A stretch of DNA of 64,000 nt from Luteibacter sp. Sphag1AF (GCF_014192715.1 NZ_JACHYH010000001.1:1426001-1490000), one strand, 5' to 3'. Numbered from the stretch's first letter, positions 8,787 to 21,116 are shown. Notes: generated by a model not told the origin, from the sequence alone. Translations and numbers: made by a program.

Positions 8787-9821
8787 TCAGACGGTCTCGG
8801 TGACCTTGTTGAGATGCGGCGGCACGTCGGGATTGAACCCGCGGCGGAGGGCAAGGGCAGCCGTGGCGCGATAGAAGCTCTGCACGGTGACCAGCGGCGC
8901 GGCGATGGGCGCCGTGGCGGTCAGTGGCAGGATGTCGTCACCGGTCGCGCCAGGTGCGGCCACCCAGACCTTGGCGCCGCGCTTGCGGAACTCGGCGGCG
9001 ACGTCCAGCACGCTGCGCAGCGTGTCATCGTTCTGGGCAAAGAACAGCACCGGGAATTCCGGGCCGACCAGCGCCATCGGACCATGCTTCACCTCGGCGG
9101 CGCTGAAAGCCTCCGCGTGCAGGCCGCAGGTTTCCTTGAACTTCAATGCCGCTTCCAGTGCACCGGCAAAGCCGAAGCCTCGGCCCACCACGAACAGATT
9201 GCGTGCATCCACCAGCCCGTCGGTCAGCGAACTCCAGTCCGCGTCCCAGCCCTGGCGCAGTTGGGCGGGAAGATCCACGAGTGCCTGACTGGCCTCAGGA
9301 TCTTCGCTCCAGCGGGCGGCCAGATGCAGGATGGCGAACAGTGCGCCGAGGTAGCTCTTGGTGGCCGCAACGCTCTTTTCGGGGCCCGCATGGAGTGGAA
9401 TCACCACGTCGGCGGTTTCCGCCAGCGGCGAATCGACCACGTTGACCATGGCCACGACATACGCCCCCGCCTTTTTCGCCGCCTGGGCGTTGCGGACCAG
9501 ATCCGGACTCTTGCCTGACTGCGATACCGCGATATACAGCGCGCCTTCCAGCTGCTGCGGCGCGCGATACACCGAAGTGACCGACGGCGACGCGGACGCG
9601 GTGACCACGCCCAGCTGGGTTTCAAAGACGTACTTGGCGTACATGGCCGCGTGGTCGGAACTGCCACGGGCGCAGGTGATGATCATGCGCGGGGTGTGTG
9701 CGCGCAGATGTGCGGCGAGCTTGCTGACCACTTCCTCGTTGGCGGCGAGCTGGCGCTCGACGACGTCGGCGGTTTCGTGCGCCTCGCGAAACATCAGGGT
9801 GTCGTGCGGCTGGATCGTCAT
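8787..9821 (-). CDS. nagB: Double-SIS glucosamine-6-phosphate deaminase (NagB-II type)
   Basis: A 344-aa protein with two sugar-isomerase (SIS) domains, about residues 35-175 and 200-335, carrying CARGSSDHAAMYAKY, ISQSGKSPD-like (VSQSGKSPDL) and the second-domain VVGRGFGFAGALEAALKFKETCG motif. It resembles the isomerase half of GlmS without the glutaminase half. In Shewanella and Xanthomonas this class replaces classical NagB and converts glucosamine-6-phosphate to fructose-6-phosphate plus ammonia. The start at 9821 (MTIQPHDTLMFREA) lies 10 bp after the nagQ stop. AgaS-type function is an alternative, but flanking nagA and nagQ favour GlcNAc catabolism. Confidence 0.9.
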   Translation of the reverse strand: MTIQPHDTLMFREAHETADVVERQLAANEEVVSKLAAHLRAHTPRMIITCARGSSDHAAMYAKYVFETQLGVVTASASPSVTSVYRAPQQLEGALYIAVSQSGKSPDLVRNAQAAKKAGAYVVAMVNVVDSPLAETADVVIPLHAGPEKSVAATKSYLGALFAILHLAARWSEDPEASQALVDLPAQLRQGWDADWSSLTDGLVDARNLFVVGRGFGFAGALEAALKFKETCGLHAEAFSAAEVKHGPMALVGPEFPVLFFAQNDDTLRSVLDVAAEFRKRGAKVWVAAPGATGDDILPLTATAPIAAPLVTVQSFYRATAALALRRGFNPDVPPHLNKVTETV

Positions 9822-9831
9822 GTGGATGGTC

Positions 9832-10584
9832 TCATTCGCTTTGCAGTTCCGCGACGAAGTCGTAGATGTCGCCGCGGTACCAGGAGCAGGTGAATTCGAC
9901 GATGCGTCCGTCGTCGAGGAAGCTTCGGCGCTCGATATTGAGGCCCGCACTGCCGGCATTCAGACGCAGCAGGCGCGTCTGCGCGGGGCCAAGCACCACG
10001 GCACGCAGGCGCTGCAAGGCGCGTCGCGGTCGGCAGCCGAGCTTGTCCAGCGCTTCGTACAGGGAATCTTCCACCAGCGACGGATCGGGCAGCAGCGAAA
10101 GCGGCACGGCGCTGCGCTCGATGGCCAGGGGCTCATCGCCGGCATAACGCAGCCGGTGCAGGCGGACCACCTGAGTGCCCGGCGACAGGTTCATCGCCAT
10201 GGATTCTTCGGGAGTTACCTCGCCAATGCCGCGTTCGAAGAATTCCGAGCGGGGATTGAGACCGCGTGCCCGGAGGTCTTCGGTAAAGCTGGTCATCCGC
10301 GACAGCGGCTTGACGATACGTTCTGACACGAACGTGCCGGCACCATGGCGCTGGGTCAGGAGGCCGTCTTCCACCAGGCCGCCAATGGCCTTGCGAACGG
10401 TGACTCTGGACAGCGTGAGGGCGCGGGCCAGGTCACGTTCGCTTGGCAGGGCGTTGCCGACCTGCACCTCACCGTTTTCGATGACGTTGCGGATGGCACG
10501 ACGCAGCCGCATGTACGCCAGGGGAAGGCGTGCGGATGGGTCGTGTTGCAGACGTTGATACTCGGCGACGAGAGCGCTTTCCAT
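9832..10584 (-). CDS. nagQ: GntR/HutC-family transcriptional regulator of amino-sugar use (NagQ-like)
   Basis: A 250-aa regulator with an N-terminal winged-helix domain (about 15-80; LPSERDLARALTLSRVTVRKAIGGL-type helix-turn-helix near residues 41-62) and a C-terminal UTRA effector domain (about 95-240). This HutC-subfamily layout is shared with NagR of Bacillus and DasR. The start at 10584 (MESALVAEY) is favoured on homology; an upstream start would add 12 atypical residues. It is first in the nagQ-nagB-nagA operon, so it probably autoregulates and senses an amino-sugar phosphate. The name follows usage for GntR regulators in gammaproteobacterial nag clusters and is by analogy. Confidence 0.8.
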   Translation of the reverse strand: MESALVAEYQRLQHDPSARLPLAYMRLRRAIRNVIENGEVQVGNALPSERDLARALTLSRVTVRKAIGGLVEDGLLTQRHGAGTFVSERIVKPLSRMTSFTEDLRARGLNPRSEFFERGIGEVTPEESMAMNLSPGTQVVRLHRLRYAGDEPLAIERSAVPLSLLPDPSLVEDSLYEALDKLGCRPRRALQRLRAVVLGPAQTRLLRLNAGSAGLNIERRSFLDDGRIVEFTCSWYRGDIYDFVAELQSE

Positions 10585-10683
10585 GCCAATGAAGATACCA
10601 ATTGGCGACCACTGGAGCAAGCATGTGCCCCCTTCCCGGGGCAGTCAGATTTTCAAACGGCCGTTTGCACGATTTAAATGGCC

Positions 10684-10701
10684 AATGTAAACGCTTACAT
10701 T
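10684..10701. promoter_or_regulatory. LacI-type operator between nagQ and zwf
   Basis: AATGTAAACGCTTACATT is an almost perfect palindrome with a central CG, the form bound by LacI/GalR-family repressors. It lies in the divergent nagQ-zwf region, 100 bp before nagQ and 130 bp before zwf. Its sequence differs from the TGACAACGTTGTCA sites near nagP/nagK, so a different LacI-family protein may bind it. A nearby AAACGGCCGTTT palindrome (about 10656-10667) may also matter. Confidence 0.6.
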
Positions 10702-10761
10702 CATAATCATGGCGGTGAAAATCGTAAATTGTCGGCAGCACTGGTACGGGGCTGGTTCGCC

Positions 10762-10782
10762 CTGGTATGACACTGGTATGAT
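10762..10782 (+). promoter_or_regulatory. Predicted extended -10 promoter of zwf, within a CTGGTATGA direct repeat
   Basis: TGGTATGAT at 10774-10782 fits an extended -10 (TGN plus TATGAT), about 45 bp before the zwf start. CTGGTATGA occurs twice, 11 bp apart (10762-10770 and 10773-10781), one helical turn, so the repeat might instead bind a regulator. Confidence 0.45.
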
Positions 10783-10830
10783 CGACTGCGCCGTCCCCCT
10801 CCCCCTCCCGGATCTACTGAGGTGACCACC

Positions 10831-12302
<1,472 letters not shown>

Positions 12303-12303
<1 letters not shown>

Positions 12304-12995
12304 TGAACGCTACCGTACATCGTCATGATTTCGCCGACCGCCTGACGCTTGCCGACGCGCTTGCGCACCGCGTGGAAGGACAGCTGCGCGAAGCGATTCA
12401 ATCGCGCGGCCACGCCACCATCGCGGTCTCCGGCGGCGGCACCCCGAAGGTCTTTTTTGCGCTGCTTGCCCGCGCAGATATCGACTGGTCGAAGGTCACC
12501 GTTACGCTGGTTGATGAGCGCTGGGTGGGTGAAGACAGCGAGCGCTCCAACGCGCGCCTGGTGCGCGACATGCTGTTGAAGCAGAACGCCGAGCAGGCCG
12601 TGTTCGTGCCGCTGTACGAAGCCGCGCCCACGCCGGAGGACGCGCTGGACAGCGTCAATGCACGCATCGACGCACTGCCGCAGCCGTTTGACGTGGTGCT
12701 GCTGGGCATGGGCCCGGACGGCCACACGGCGTCGTTCTTCCCCGGTGGCGACCATCTCGCCCAGGCGCTGGATCTGGACGGCAGGCACGGCGTCGTTTCC
12801 ATGCGTGCGCAAGGTGCCGGCGAGCCGCGCATCACGCTCAGCCTGCCGCGCGTGCTCGCCACGCGTGCGCTGTATCTGCACATTGAAGGCGACGAAAAGA
12901 ACACCGTTCTTTCCGAAGCCATCGAAAAGAACTATCCCATCGCTGCCGTGCTGAAGCAGTCGCGCACTCCGCTCGACATCTTCTTCAGTCCGTGA
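12303..12995 (+). CDS. pgl: 6-phosphogluconolactonase
   Basis: Hydrolyses 6-phosphogluconolactone to 6-phosphogluconate. The 230-aa protein belongs to the glucosamine-6-phosphate isomerase-like fold, with AVSGGGTPKVFF, VTLVDERWV and LLGMGPDGHTASFFPG as diagnostic segments. The length is normal for the DevB/Pgl family. The start overlaps the zwf stop (TGATG), implying translational coupling in the operon. Confidence 0.95.
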
Positions 12996-13124
12996 CGATG
13001 TGAATCGCCCATCAGTCGCCTGGCGCATGTGCGCCGGGCGCAGATATCGCCCTGCCGGCGGTGTCTTCGGATATCGCGCGCGGGGGTCGCACGCGGTACG
13101 CCGGTCAAAGCTCAGGAGTTCGCC

Positions 13125-14933
<1,809 letters not shown>

Positions 14934-14949
14934 TAACTGGAGCGATCCG

Positions 14950-15591
14950 ATGAGTACCGAAGCGAAACAGAAGCTGGTCGAAGACACCCTGCGGCTCGCG
15001 CCTGTTGTGCCCGTCGTCATCATCGACGACGCCGCCAGCGCCGTGGGCATGGCTCGCGCGCTGGTCGCCGGTGGTGTGCCTGCCATCGAGATCACGCTGC
15101 GCACGGCTGCTGCACTGGATGCCGTTCGCGCGATTGCTGCCGAAGTGGAAGGTGCTGTCGTGGGCGTGGGCACGGTTCTGACGGCGCGTGATCTGGAGAA
15201 TGCCTTCAAGGCGGGCGCGAAGTTCGCCGTGTCGCCTGGCAGCGCGCCGCGTCTGCTCGATGCAGCCGACGATTCCGAGCTGCCGCTTCTGCCGGGCGCC
15301 GCGACGTCCAGCGAGGCGATGAATCTGCTGGAGCGCGGTTATCGCTTCCAGAAGTTCTTCCCGGCCGTTCCGGCTGGCGGCCCGAAGCTGATTGGCGCCT
15401 GGGCCAGCCCGTTGCCGCAGATCACCTTCTGCCCCACCGGCGGCATCAGCCTCGCCAACGCGCGGGACTTCCTCTCGCTGCCCAACGTGGTGTGCGTGGG
15501 CGGCTCGTGGCTCACGCCGGCAGCGCTGCTTGCCTCGGGCGACTACGCGGCCATCGAAGCGCTGGCACGCGAGGCTGCGGCGCTTCGTTGA
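14950..15591 (+). CDS. eda: KDPG aldolase (2-dehydro-3-deoxy-6-phosphogluconate aldolase)
   Basis: Cleaves KDPG to pyruvate and glyceraldehyde-3-phosphate, completing the Entner-Doudoroff pathway. The 213-aa class I aldolase has Glu47 in AIEITLRT, the GVGTVL loop, and the Schiff-base lysine at residue 135 in FQKFFPA, with the CPTGGI phosphate-binding segment behind it. GGAG precedes the ATG and edd ends 16 bp upstream. It is the last gene of the operon. Confidence 0.96.
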   Translation: MSTEAKQKLVEDTLRLAPVVPVVIIDDAASAVGMARALVAGGVPAIEITLRTAAALDAVRAIAAEVEGAVVGVGTVLTARDLENAFKAGAKFAVSPGSAPRLLDAADDSELPLLPGAATSSEAMNLLERGYRFQKFFPAVPAGGPKLIGAWASPLPQITFCPTGGISLANARDFLSLPNVVCVGGSWLTPAALLASGDYAAIEALAREAAALR

Positions 15592-15603
15592 GTCCATTCG
15601 CGC

Positions 15604-15641
15604 GCAAGCCTGCTCCCACCGGGTTGTGGGAGCAGGCTTGC
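15604..15641. repeat. REP-like palindromic element after eda
   Basis: A perfect 16-bp inverted repeat (15604-15619 with 15626-15641) around a CGGGTT loop. The right arm GTGGGAGCAGGCTTGC plus following CCGCGA resembles repetitive extragenic palindromes of Pseudomonas and Xanthomonadales. It probably protects or ends the eda transcript; no T-run follows. Confidence 0.65.
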
Positions 15642-15719
15642 CCGCGATTCCCGCACCCGGCTTAAGTCCACGCCCGACGCGCTACCATGCCGCCACCCCA
15701 TCCCGGCGCAGCTCTTCTC

Positions 15720-16574
15720 ATGCTTTACATTGTTCTGGCTGTGGCCTTCAGCGTCACGGTATCGGTTCTCCTGAAACTGGCGCGTCGCGCAGGCGTGGAT
15801 GTGGTGCAAGCCATTGCCACGAACTACATCGTGGCCTCCGCGCTTTCCGTGGCATTGCTGCATCCCTCGCTGGACGCGCTCAAGGCGCCTGATGCGCCGC
15901 TGGCCGCCCTGGGTCTGCTCGGTATCCTACTTCCGTCGATCTTCGTGGTGCTGGCCTATTCAGTGCGCAGGGCAGGCATCGTGCGTTCCGACGTCGCGCA
16001 ACGCCTTTCCCTCTTCCTGCCTCTGATCGCCGCGTTTGCCTTCTTCGGCGACACGCTCACATGGCACAAAGGCGCCGGCATCGCCGCTGGCGTGGTGGCT
16101 GTGGTGCTGATCCTGATGCGCAGTGAGCGCTCTGAAGCGAAGGACCGTGCAGGCTGGCTGCTTCCGCTCGGCGTGTTCGCAGGTTTCGGAGTGATCGACA
16201 TCCTGTTCAAGCGTGTTGCGCTGGCAGGCGCGCCCTTCCCGAGCGCCATGCTCGCCTCATTCCTGATCGCCGCAGTGCTCTGTTGGTTGGCGGTGATCTG
16301 CCGCGCGGTGGCGGGCCACTCGGCCATTCACTGGCGAAACATCGGCATGGGCGTGGTGCTGGGTGGCGCAAATTTCGCGAACATCCTGTTCTACATCAAG
16401 GGCCATCAGGCCGTGGCGTCGCAGCCCTCGCTGGTTTTCTCGTCCATGAACATCGGCGTGGTGGTGCTCGGCACGCTGGTGGGCGCGCTCGCGTTTCGCG
16501 AGCGGCTCAGCAGGCTCAACATCGCCGGTATCGTGCTGGCGGTCGTGGCGATTGTGATTATCGCCACGGCCTGA
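15720..16574 (+). CDS. EamA/DMT-family permease
   Basis: A 284-aa inner-membrane protein of about ten hydrophobic helices in two repeated halves, the drug/metabolite-transporter layout. The substrate is unknown; relatives move amino acids, nucleotide sugars or metabolites. The start at 15720 (MLYIVLAVAFSVTV) begins directly with the first helix; the frame is open 11 codons upstream with an unlikely sequence. The ribosome site is weak. It ends 5 bp before the convergent proP stop. Confidence 0.85.
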   Translation: MLYIVLAVAFSVTVSVLLKLARRAGVDVVQAIATNYIVASALSVALLHPSLDALKAPDAPLAALGLLGILLPSIFVVLAYSVRRAGIVRSDVAQRLSLFLPLIAAFAFFGDTLTWHKGAGIAAGVVAVVLILMRSERSEAKDRAGWLLPLGVFAGFGVIDILFKRVALAGAPFPSAMLASFLIAAVLCWLAVICRAVAGHSAIHWRNIGMGVVLGGANFANILFYIKGHQAVASQPSLVFSSMNIGVVVLGTLVGALAFRERLSRLNIAGIVLAVVAIVIIATA

Positions 16575-16579
16575 TGCCC

Positions 16580-18082
16580 TTACGCCGGACGCCCTTCCGG
16601 CAGCGCTTCTTCGCCAGTTGTTGCCGCCAGTGGCGGCAACGCCTCATCCACGGTCAGCGGTGCATCACTGGCCAGCAGCGCCTTTGCTTCCGCATGCGTT
16701 GCCACGGCGGGCGGTGAGCCACGCAGTGGTTTGCCGGCTGTCTCGGCGACGAACGCCATCGTGAGAATGCCGATCAGCGCCGCGCCCATCAGGTAGTACG
16801 CAGGCACCATCGGGTCACCGGTACGCTCCACCAGCCACGCCGTGACGAGTGGTGTGGTGCCACCAAACAGCGACACCGACACGTTGAATGCGATGGACAA
16901 CGCGCTGTAGCGAACCGGCGTGTAGAACAGTGCGGGCAATGTGGATGGCATCGTGCTGGTGAAGCACACCAGGGCCACGCCAAGACCCATCAAGCCAAGG
17001 AAGATCAGCGCATCATTGCCTGTACGTATCAGCAGCATGCATGGAATGGCGAGCGCGAACATCGCGATGCATGCGCCGATGATCATCGGTTTGCGTCCCA
17101 GGCGGTCGCTGAAAAAGCCTCCCACCACGTTCAACGGCATCATCACCATCATCACGATGAGAATGAGCAGAAGGCCCTTGGCTTCGGAGTATCCCAACGT
17201 CACGGTGAGGTAACTGGGCATATACGTCAGCAGCATGTAGTCGGTGACATTGAACACCAGCACCAGGCCGATACACTTCAACAACTGCCGCCCATGCACG
17301 GCGACCATTTCTCGAAAGCCGATGCGCTGCGTGTTGTCGTTGGCTTCCATGGCTTCCGCATGCGCTTTGAAGGCAGGTGTTTCTTCCAGCTTCATGCGCA
17401 TGTAAAGACCGAGCAGGCCGAGCGGTCCTGCAATGAGAAACGGCACTCGCCATCCCCAGTCGAGCATCGCCTGCTTGCTCAGCAATGCAGTCAACGCGGT
17501 GACCACGCCCGCGCCTGCGATATAGCCGCCCAGCGTGCCGAACTCCAGCCAGCTTCCCATCTGTCCGCGTCGTGCATCGGTGGAATATTCCGCGATGAAC
17601 GTAGCGGCTCCGCCGTACTCGCCACCTGTCGAGAAACCCTGCAAAAGACGCGCAAGAAGAAGCAATGCGGGTGCCCAAAGGCCGATGGTCGCGTAGCTGG
17701 GAATCAGGCCGATGGCGAAGGTGCCCGCGGCCATCATGATCATGGTGGCAGCCAGCACTTTCTGCCGACCGTAGCGGTCGCCGAGCGGCCCGAAGACGGC
17801 GCCGCCAATGGGCCGCACCAGGAACGCCACGGTGAATGTCGCGAACGTCGCGATGATCTGCGCCGTGGGGCTGGAGCCGGGAAAGAACACGTGGCCAAGC
17901 GTCACCGCGATGTAGCCGTACACGCCGAAATCGAACCACTCCATCGCATTGCCCAGGGCAGCGGCACCCACGGCGCGCTTGAGCATGCTCTGGTCGACAA
18001 TGGTGAGGTCGTCCGGCTGAAGATGCTTACGACGGCGTTTGAACCAGCCGAAATGGGCATCGTGCCCCGATTGATCCTGCAT
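16580..18082 (-). CDS. proP: MHS-family compatible-solute/proton symporter, ProP-like
   Basis: A 500-aa, 12-helix major-facilitator protein of the metabolite:H+ symporter group, same length as E. coli ProP. It shares long ProP-like stretches: LGNAMEWFDFGVYG, FLVRPIGG, LGDRYGRQKVLA, FSTGGEYGGAATFIAEY and YMLLTYMPSYLT. ProP imports proline, glycine betaine and ectoine under hyperosmotic stress. The C-terminal extension is rich in Ala, Pro and Glu and shows no clear heptads, so the osmosensory coiled coil of E. coli ProP appears absent. The start at 18082 has AGGAG upstream. An organic-acid MHS permease is an alternative. Confidence 0.8.
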   Translation of the reverse strand: MQDQSGHDAHFGWFKRRRKHLQPDDLTIVDQSMLKRAVGAAALGNAMEWFDFGVYGYIAVTLGHVFFPGSSPTAQIIATFATFTVAFLVRPIGGAVFGPLGDRYGRQKVLAATMIMMAAGTFAIGLIPSYATIGLWAPALLLLARLLQGFSTGGEYGGAATFIAEYSTDARRGQMGSWLEFGTLGGYIAGAGVVTALTALLSKQAMLDWGWRVPFLIAGPLGLLGLYMRMKLEETPAFKAHAEAMEANDNTQRIGFREMVAVHGRQLLKCIGLVLVFNVTDYMLLTYMPSYLTVTLGYSEAKGLLLILIVMMVMMPLNVVGGFFSDRLGRKPMIIGACIAMFALAIPCMLLIRTGNDALIFLGLMGLGVALVCFTSTMPSTLPALFYTPVRYSALSIAFNVSVSLFGGTTPLVTAWLVERTGDPMVPAYYLMGAALIGILTMAFVAETAGKPLRGSPPAVATHAEAKALLASDAPLTVDEALPPLAATTGEEALPEGRPA

Positions 18083-18259
18083 GGGAGGCTCCTGTTCTTA
18101 CAGGCAGGCACACGGGCACGAAGCCGACAAGCCGCCTTTGGGAAGGGTGCGCAACGCGGGGGATGGTGCGTCGCTCGAACGGTCCTAACAGGACACGTGG
18201 ATGTCGTTGACAAGGCATCGAAGCACGACGCGACACGAACATCAGCCGGCGATAGTAAC

Positions 18260-18282
18260 ACAGGGCCTCATTCAGGCCCTGT
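18260..18282. terminator. Hairpin downstream of the LacI regulator
   Basis: ACAGGGCCT-CATTC-AGGCCCTGT lies 12 bp beyond the lacI-family stop. There is only a weak T-run on the minus strand, so a modest terminator at best. Confidence 0.45.
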
Positions 18283-18293
18283 GAAGAAACCTC

Positions 18294-19328
18294 TTACAGC
18301 CTGCGGGGTGCAGTTGATCCGCGCACGACAAGCTCCGGACTGAAGCCTTCGTTGGCGATGGATGGCGTGGTGTCACCCTGATCGCGTTGCAGTTCGGCGA
18401 TAAGCCGCTGCGCTGCATGACGACCAATTTCTTCCGTCGCCTGGCGTGCGGTGGTCAGTGCGGGCCAGGACTGTTTGGAAAACGGGCTGTCCTCGAAACC
18501 TGCAATGGAAAGCTCCCACGGCACATCAATGCCGCCGGAGCGTGCAGCAGCCAATACGCCTGCTGCGATTTCATCGTTGCTGCCGAAGATCGCCGTGGGC
18601 GCTTCTTTGAGTGCAAGCAGCTTGCGGGCGCCGCGGAAACCGTCGTCGAACGAGTAGTCGCCCTCCACCACCAGCTTCTTGTCCAGTGGAAGACCGTATT
18701 CGCGCAGCGCATCTTCGTAGCCGCGATATCGTTCGGGACTGGAACGATGCTCTTTGCCGCCCCACAGGAAACCAATGCGGTGATGACCGAGTTGGATCAG
18801 GTGTTCGGTAATCGCATAGGCCGCGTCACGGTCGTCCACGAAGACACACGGATAACCATCCTGCGGGTCCTGCCGGGCAGAGATGATCCGTACGAAGGGA
18901 ATGTTCTGCTCCGCCAGCATGCGAATGAGATCGGGCTGCTCGGACATGGGCGGTGCAAGTACCAGTCCTGCAAGACGCGAACGTCGCACCAGATCGCACA
19001 GCTGTTCGGCAAGTCGCGGCGCTGACGAATCGCAGGGATGAATCTGCAAACCGAATCCGCGCTCGCGACATACCGACAGGACGCCGTTCTGCATGGCGAT
19101 GACGTAATGCGCGTTGGGATTGTCGTAGACAAGGCCAAGCGCAAACGTGCGCGCGCTGCGAAGGCTGCGTGCGGCCTGGTCCGGCTGGTAATCCAGTGCT
19201 TCGATGGCACGCAGCACCTTGTCGCGGGTGCGCGCATGGACCGACGGCTCATGGTTGATGACGCGCGAGACGGTCTTCAGCGACACGCCTGCCCGTTCGG
19301 CAACATCCTTGATGGTGGGACTGCGCAA
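18294..19328 (-). CDS. nagR: LacI-family repressor of GlcNAc genes (NagR-like)
   Basis: A 344-aa regulator with an N-terminal LacI helix-turn-helix (TIKDVAERAGVSLKTVSRVIN, about residues 5-25), the hinge LDYQPDQAARSLR, and a periplasmic-binding-protein-like effector domain. A TTG start at 19328 is used: GAGG lies eight bases upstream, no in-frame ATG exists near it, and the helix-turn-helix begins at once. It sits next to nagP, and two sites matching the TGACAACGTTGTCA type flank the nagP-nagK intergenic region, so it is the likely repressor there. The effector is probably GlcNAc or its phosphate; this is inference from related nag clusters. Confidence 0.82.
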   Translation of the reverse strand: MRSPTIKDVAERAGVSLKTVSRVINHEPSVHARTRDKVLRAIEALDYQPDQAARSLRSARTFALGLVYDNPNAHYVIAMQNGVLSVCRERGFGLQIHPCDSSAPRLAEQLCDLVRRSRLAGLVLAPPMSEQPDLIRMLAEQNIPFVRIISARQDPQDGYPCVFVDDRDAAYAITEHLIQLGHHRIGFLWGGKEHRSSPERYRGYEDALREYGLPLDKKLVVEGDYSFDDGFRGARKLLALKEAPTAIFGSNDEIAAGVLAAARSGGIDVPWELSIAGFEDSPFSKQSWPALTTARQATEEIGRHAAQRLIAELQRDQGDTTPSIANEGFSPELVVRGSTAPRRL

Positions 19329-19383
19329 ACGATGGCCTCGACTGGTTAGCGGTCCATCTTACTGGAGCCGCATGACACAAGCG

Positions 19384-19410
19384 AAGAGCCGGCCATCAGG
19401 GCCGGCTCTT
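19384..19410. terminator. Hairpin between nagP and nagR
   Basis: AAGAGCCGGCC / GGCCGGCTCTT inverted repeat (11 bp, 5-nt loop), ten bases past the nagP stop. The T-run is short, so it may be a weak terminator lowering read-through into nagR. Confidence 0.5.
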
Positions 19411-19420
19411 CAGGTCTGGA

Positions 19421-20713
19421 TCAGCGCTCGATCCGGCGCTGCCCCACTTCGTGACCTGCCCAGCCGTAGTAAAGGATATACAGGTAGCAAGGCACCATCA
19501 CGCAGAGGAACACGGCCTGGAAATCGAAGTGCTGCTTCAGGTGCGCGAAGATCTGCGGAACGATGGCGCCGCCAGCGATGCCCATGACCAGCAGCGCCGA
19601 GCCGCGCTCGGTAAGCGTGCCCAGGCCCTTGATCGCCAAGGGGAAAATGGCAGGCCACATCATGGCGTTGGCGAAACCCAGCGCGGCTACGAATCCCACC
19701 GACGCGTAGCCGGTGGTGAAGTAGCTGCCTACCGAGAACACGACGCCCAGTACCGCGGAAATCGCCAGATAGCGCTGTTGCGAGACGAAGCGCGGGATCA
19801 GCAGCAAGCCGGCGATGTAGCCGATGAGCATCGCGAACAGCGTGTAGGACGTGAAATGTTTGGTGTCTTCGGGCGTCATGCCAAAGCCCTGGCCGTAGGT
19901 GCCGATGGCATCACCCGCCATCACTTCTACACCCACGTACAGGAACAGGCACAGCACGCCCAGCCACAGGTGCGGGAAGCTCAGGATGCCTCCCTTGGTG
20001 TGACCGATTTCCCGCTCGCTGTTGGCGCCGGACGGCCTGATTTCCGGGAGCGATGAGCGCACGACCCAGACTGCGAGCAGCACGAGCAGCGCTGCCATTA
20101 CGAGGTAAGGCATGTGCACTTTGGCGGCAAAAGCATTTAGAAGGGCATCGCGCTCTGTGGGCGATGCGGCATCGGCAATCTGCTTGTCGAACGTGCCGAT
20201 ATTGCTCATCACCAGCGCGCCGAAAACAAACGGCGCAAGTGCGCCGGCCACCTTGTTGCAGATGCCCATGAAGGCAATGCGCTGTGCCGCGCTGTCGATG
20301 GGGCCGAGGATCGAAATATACGGGTTGGATGCCGTCTGCAACAGTGAAAGACCTGCGCCGATGACGAACAGGCCGATCAGGCCGCCCGGATAAATCCGCA
20401 TGGTGATGAACTGGCCGAACATCGCCGCGCCGATGGCCATGACGAAGAGGCCAAGACCCATGCCCTTCTTCATGCCCGTGCGCTTCAGTACCCAGGAGGC
20501 AGGAATGGCGAGGAAGAAATAAGACAGATAGAAGGCCATCGGCACCAGGAATGCGTTGACGTCATTCAGGTCGAAAGCCAGCTTCACGAAGGTGATGAGT
20601 GGTCCATTCAGCCAGGTGACGAAGCCGAAGATGAAGAACAGCACGCCGATGATGATCATCGGCAGGAGAGTGGAATGCCGGGTTTCCCCGACGGTGACCG
20701 GTGTGGCTGACAT
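19421..20713 (-). CDS. nagP: N-acetylglucosamine/sugar proton symporter NagP (FHS-type MFS)
   Basis: A 430-aa, 12-helix major-facilitator permease related to the fucose:H+ symporter family (FGFVTWLNGPLITFVKLAFDL, GAGLSLLQTASNPYISILGP). The NagP members of this family carry GlcNAc across the inner membrane in Shewanella and Xanthomonas, replacing a PTS. The start at 20713 is the obvious ATG. A NagR-like half-palindrome lies about 95 bp upstream over a possible -35. The divergent kinase gene shares the control region, so imported free sugar would be phosphorylated by its product. Confidence 0.88.
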   Translation of the reverse strand: MSATPVTVGETRHSTLLPMIIIGVLFFIFGFVTWLNGPLITFVKLAFDLNDVNAFLVPMAFYLSYFFLAIPASWVLKRTGMKKGMGLGLFVMAIGAAMFGQFITMRIYPGGLIGLFVIGAGLSLLQTASNPYISILGPIDSAAQRIAFMGICNKVAGALAPFVFGALVMSNIGTFDKQIADAASPTERDALLNAFAAKVHMPYLVMAALLVLLAVWVVRSSLPEIRPSGANSEREIGHTKGGILSFPHLWLGVLCLFLYVGVEVMAGDAIGTYGQGFGMTPEDTKHFTSYTLFAMLIGYIAGLLLIPRFVSQQRYLAISAVLGVVFSVGSYFTTGYASVGFVAALGFANAMMWPAIFPLAIKGLGTLTERGSALLVMGIAGGAIVPQIFAHLKQHFDFQAVFLCVMVPCYLYILYYGWAGHEVGQRRIER

Positions 20714-20801
20714 GTGGTGACTCCCCAGTGCTCTTGGCTTCTTGCGTCGGTACCGGCGCCGTGCCGGTACGCCCCGAATGTCCCTTTATTGACCCGGAAG
20801 C

Positions 20802-20817
20802 GTAACGTTGTCAATTG
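20802..20817 (-). promoter_or_regulatory. NagR-like operator over the predicted nagP promoter
   Basis: Read on the minus strand, AATTGACAACGTTACG keeps one full half of the TGACAACGTTGTCA palindrome and degrades in the other. It includes TTGACA, a possible -35, which would explain repression of nagP by a LacI-family protein. Confidence 0.5.
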
Positions 20818-21023
20818 AAGTCATTGCGGGTCAGAGGACGGCCAAAACCCATTTGCACTTTCGATGTGGCGATGCGTCATGGCATTGATGCGACGCGGAA
20901 AAACTCTTTGATCGCGATAAATACGGCAAGAAATGCAAATCCGGCAGCCGCCCGGCGGGACGCCATCCGGAGCGATGTTGCAACGCGCTATGGATATCGG
21001 GCTGTCTAGGAAATTTGTCCTGT

Positions 21024-21037
21024 TGACAACGTTGTCA
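21024..21037. promoter_or_regulatory. Perfect NagR-type operator before the sugar kinase
   Basis: TGACAACGTTGTCA is a perfect 14-bp palindrome with central CG, 79 bp before the kinase start. It contains TTGACA (21023-21028), usable as a -35. This matches the motif type reported for LacI-family NagR in alpha- and gammaproteobacteria. The rest of the 403-bp gap (20714-21116) is relatively A+T-rich, with a GTACCGGC hairpin near 20750-20772; I see no gene in it. Confidence 0.7.
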
Positions 21038-21116
21038 TTGCTTTCGCAGACTCGGCAGAAGTTGGCGCGTCACAAATTTTTCATGTGACGGCATCGGATC
21101 TCCAGGGGAGCAGTCA

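Noticed and set aside
20815-21009. 64-codon plus-strand frame between nagP and nagK
   Set aside because: No ribosome site, atypical composition, and located in the A+T-richer control region that holds the operators.
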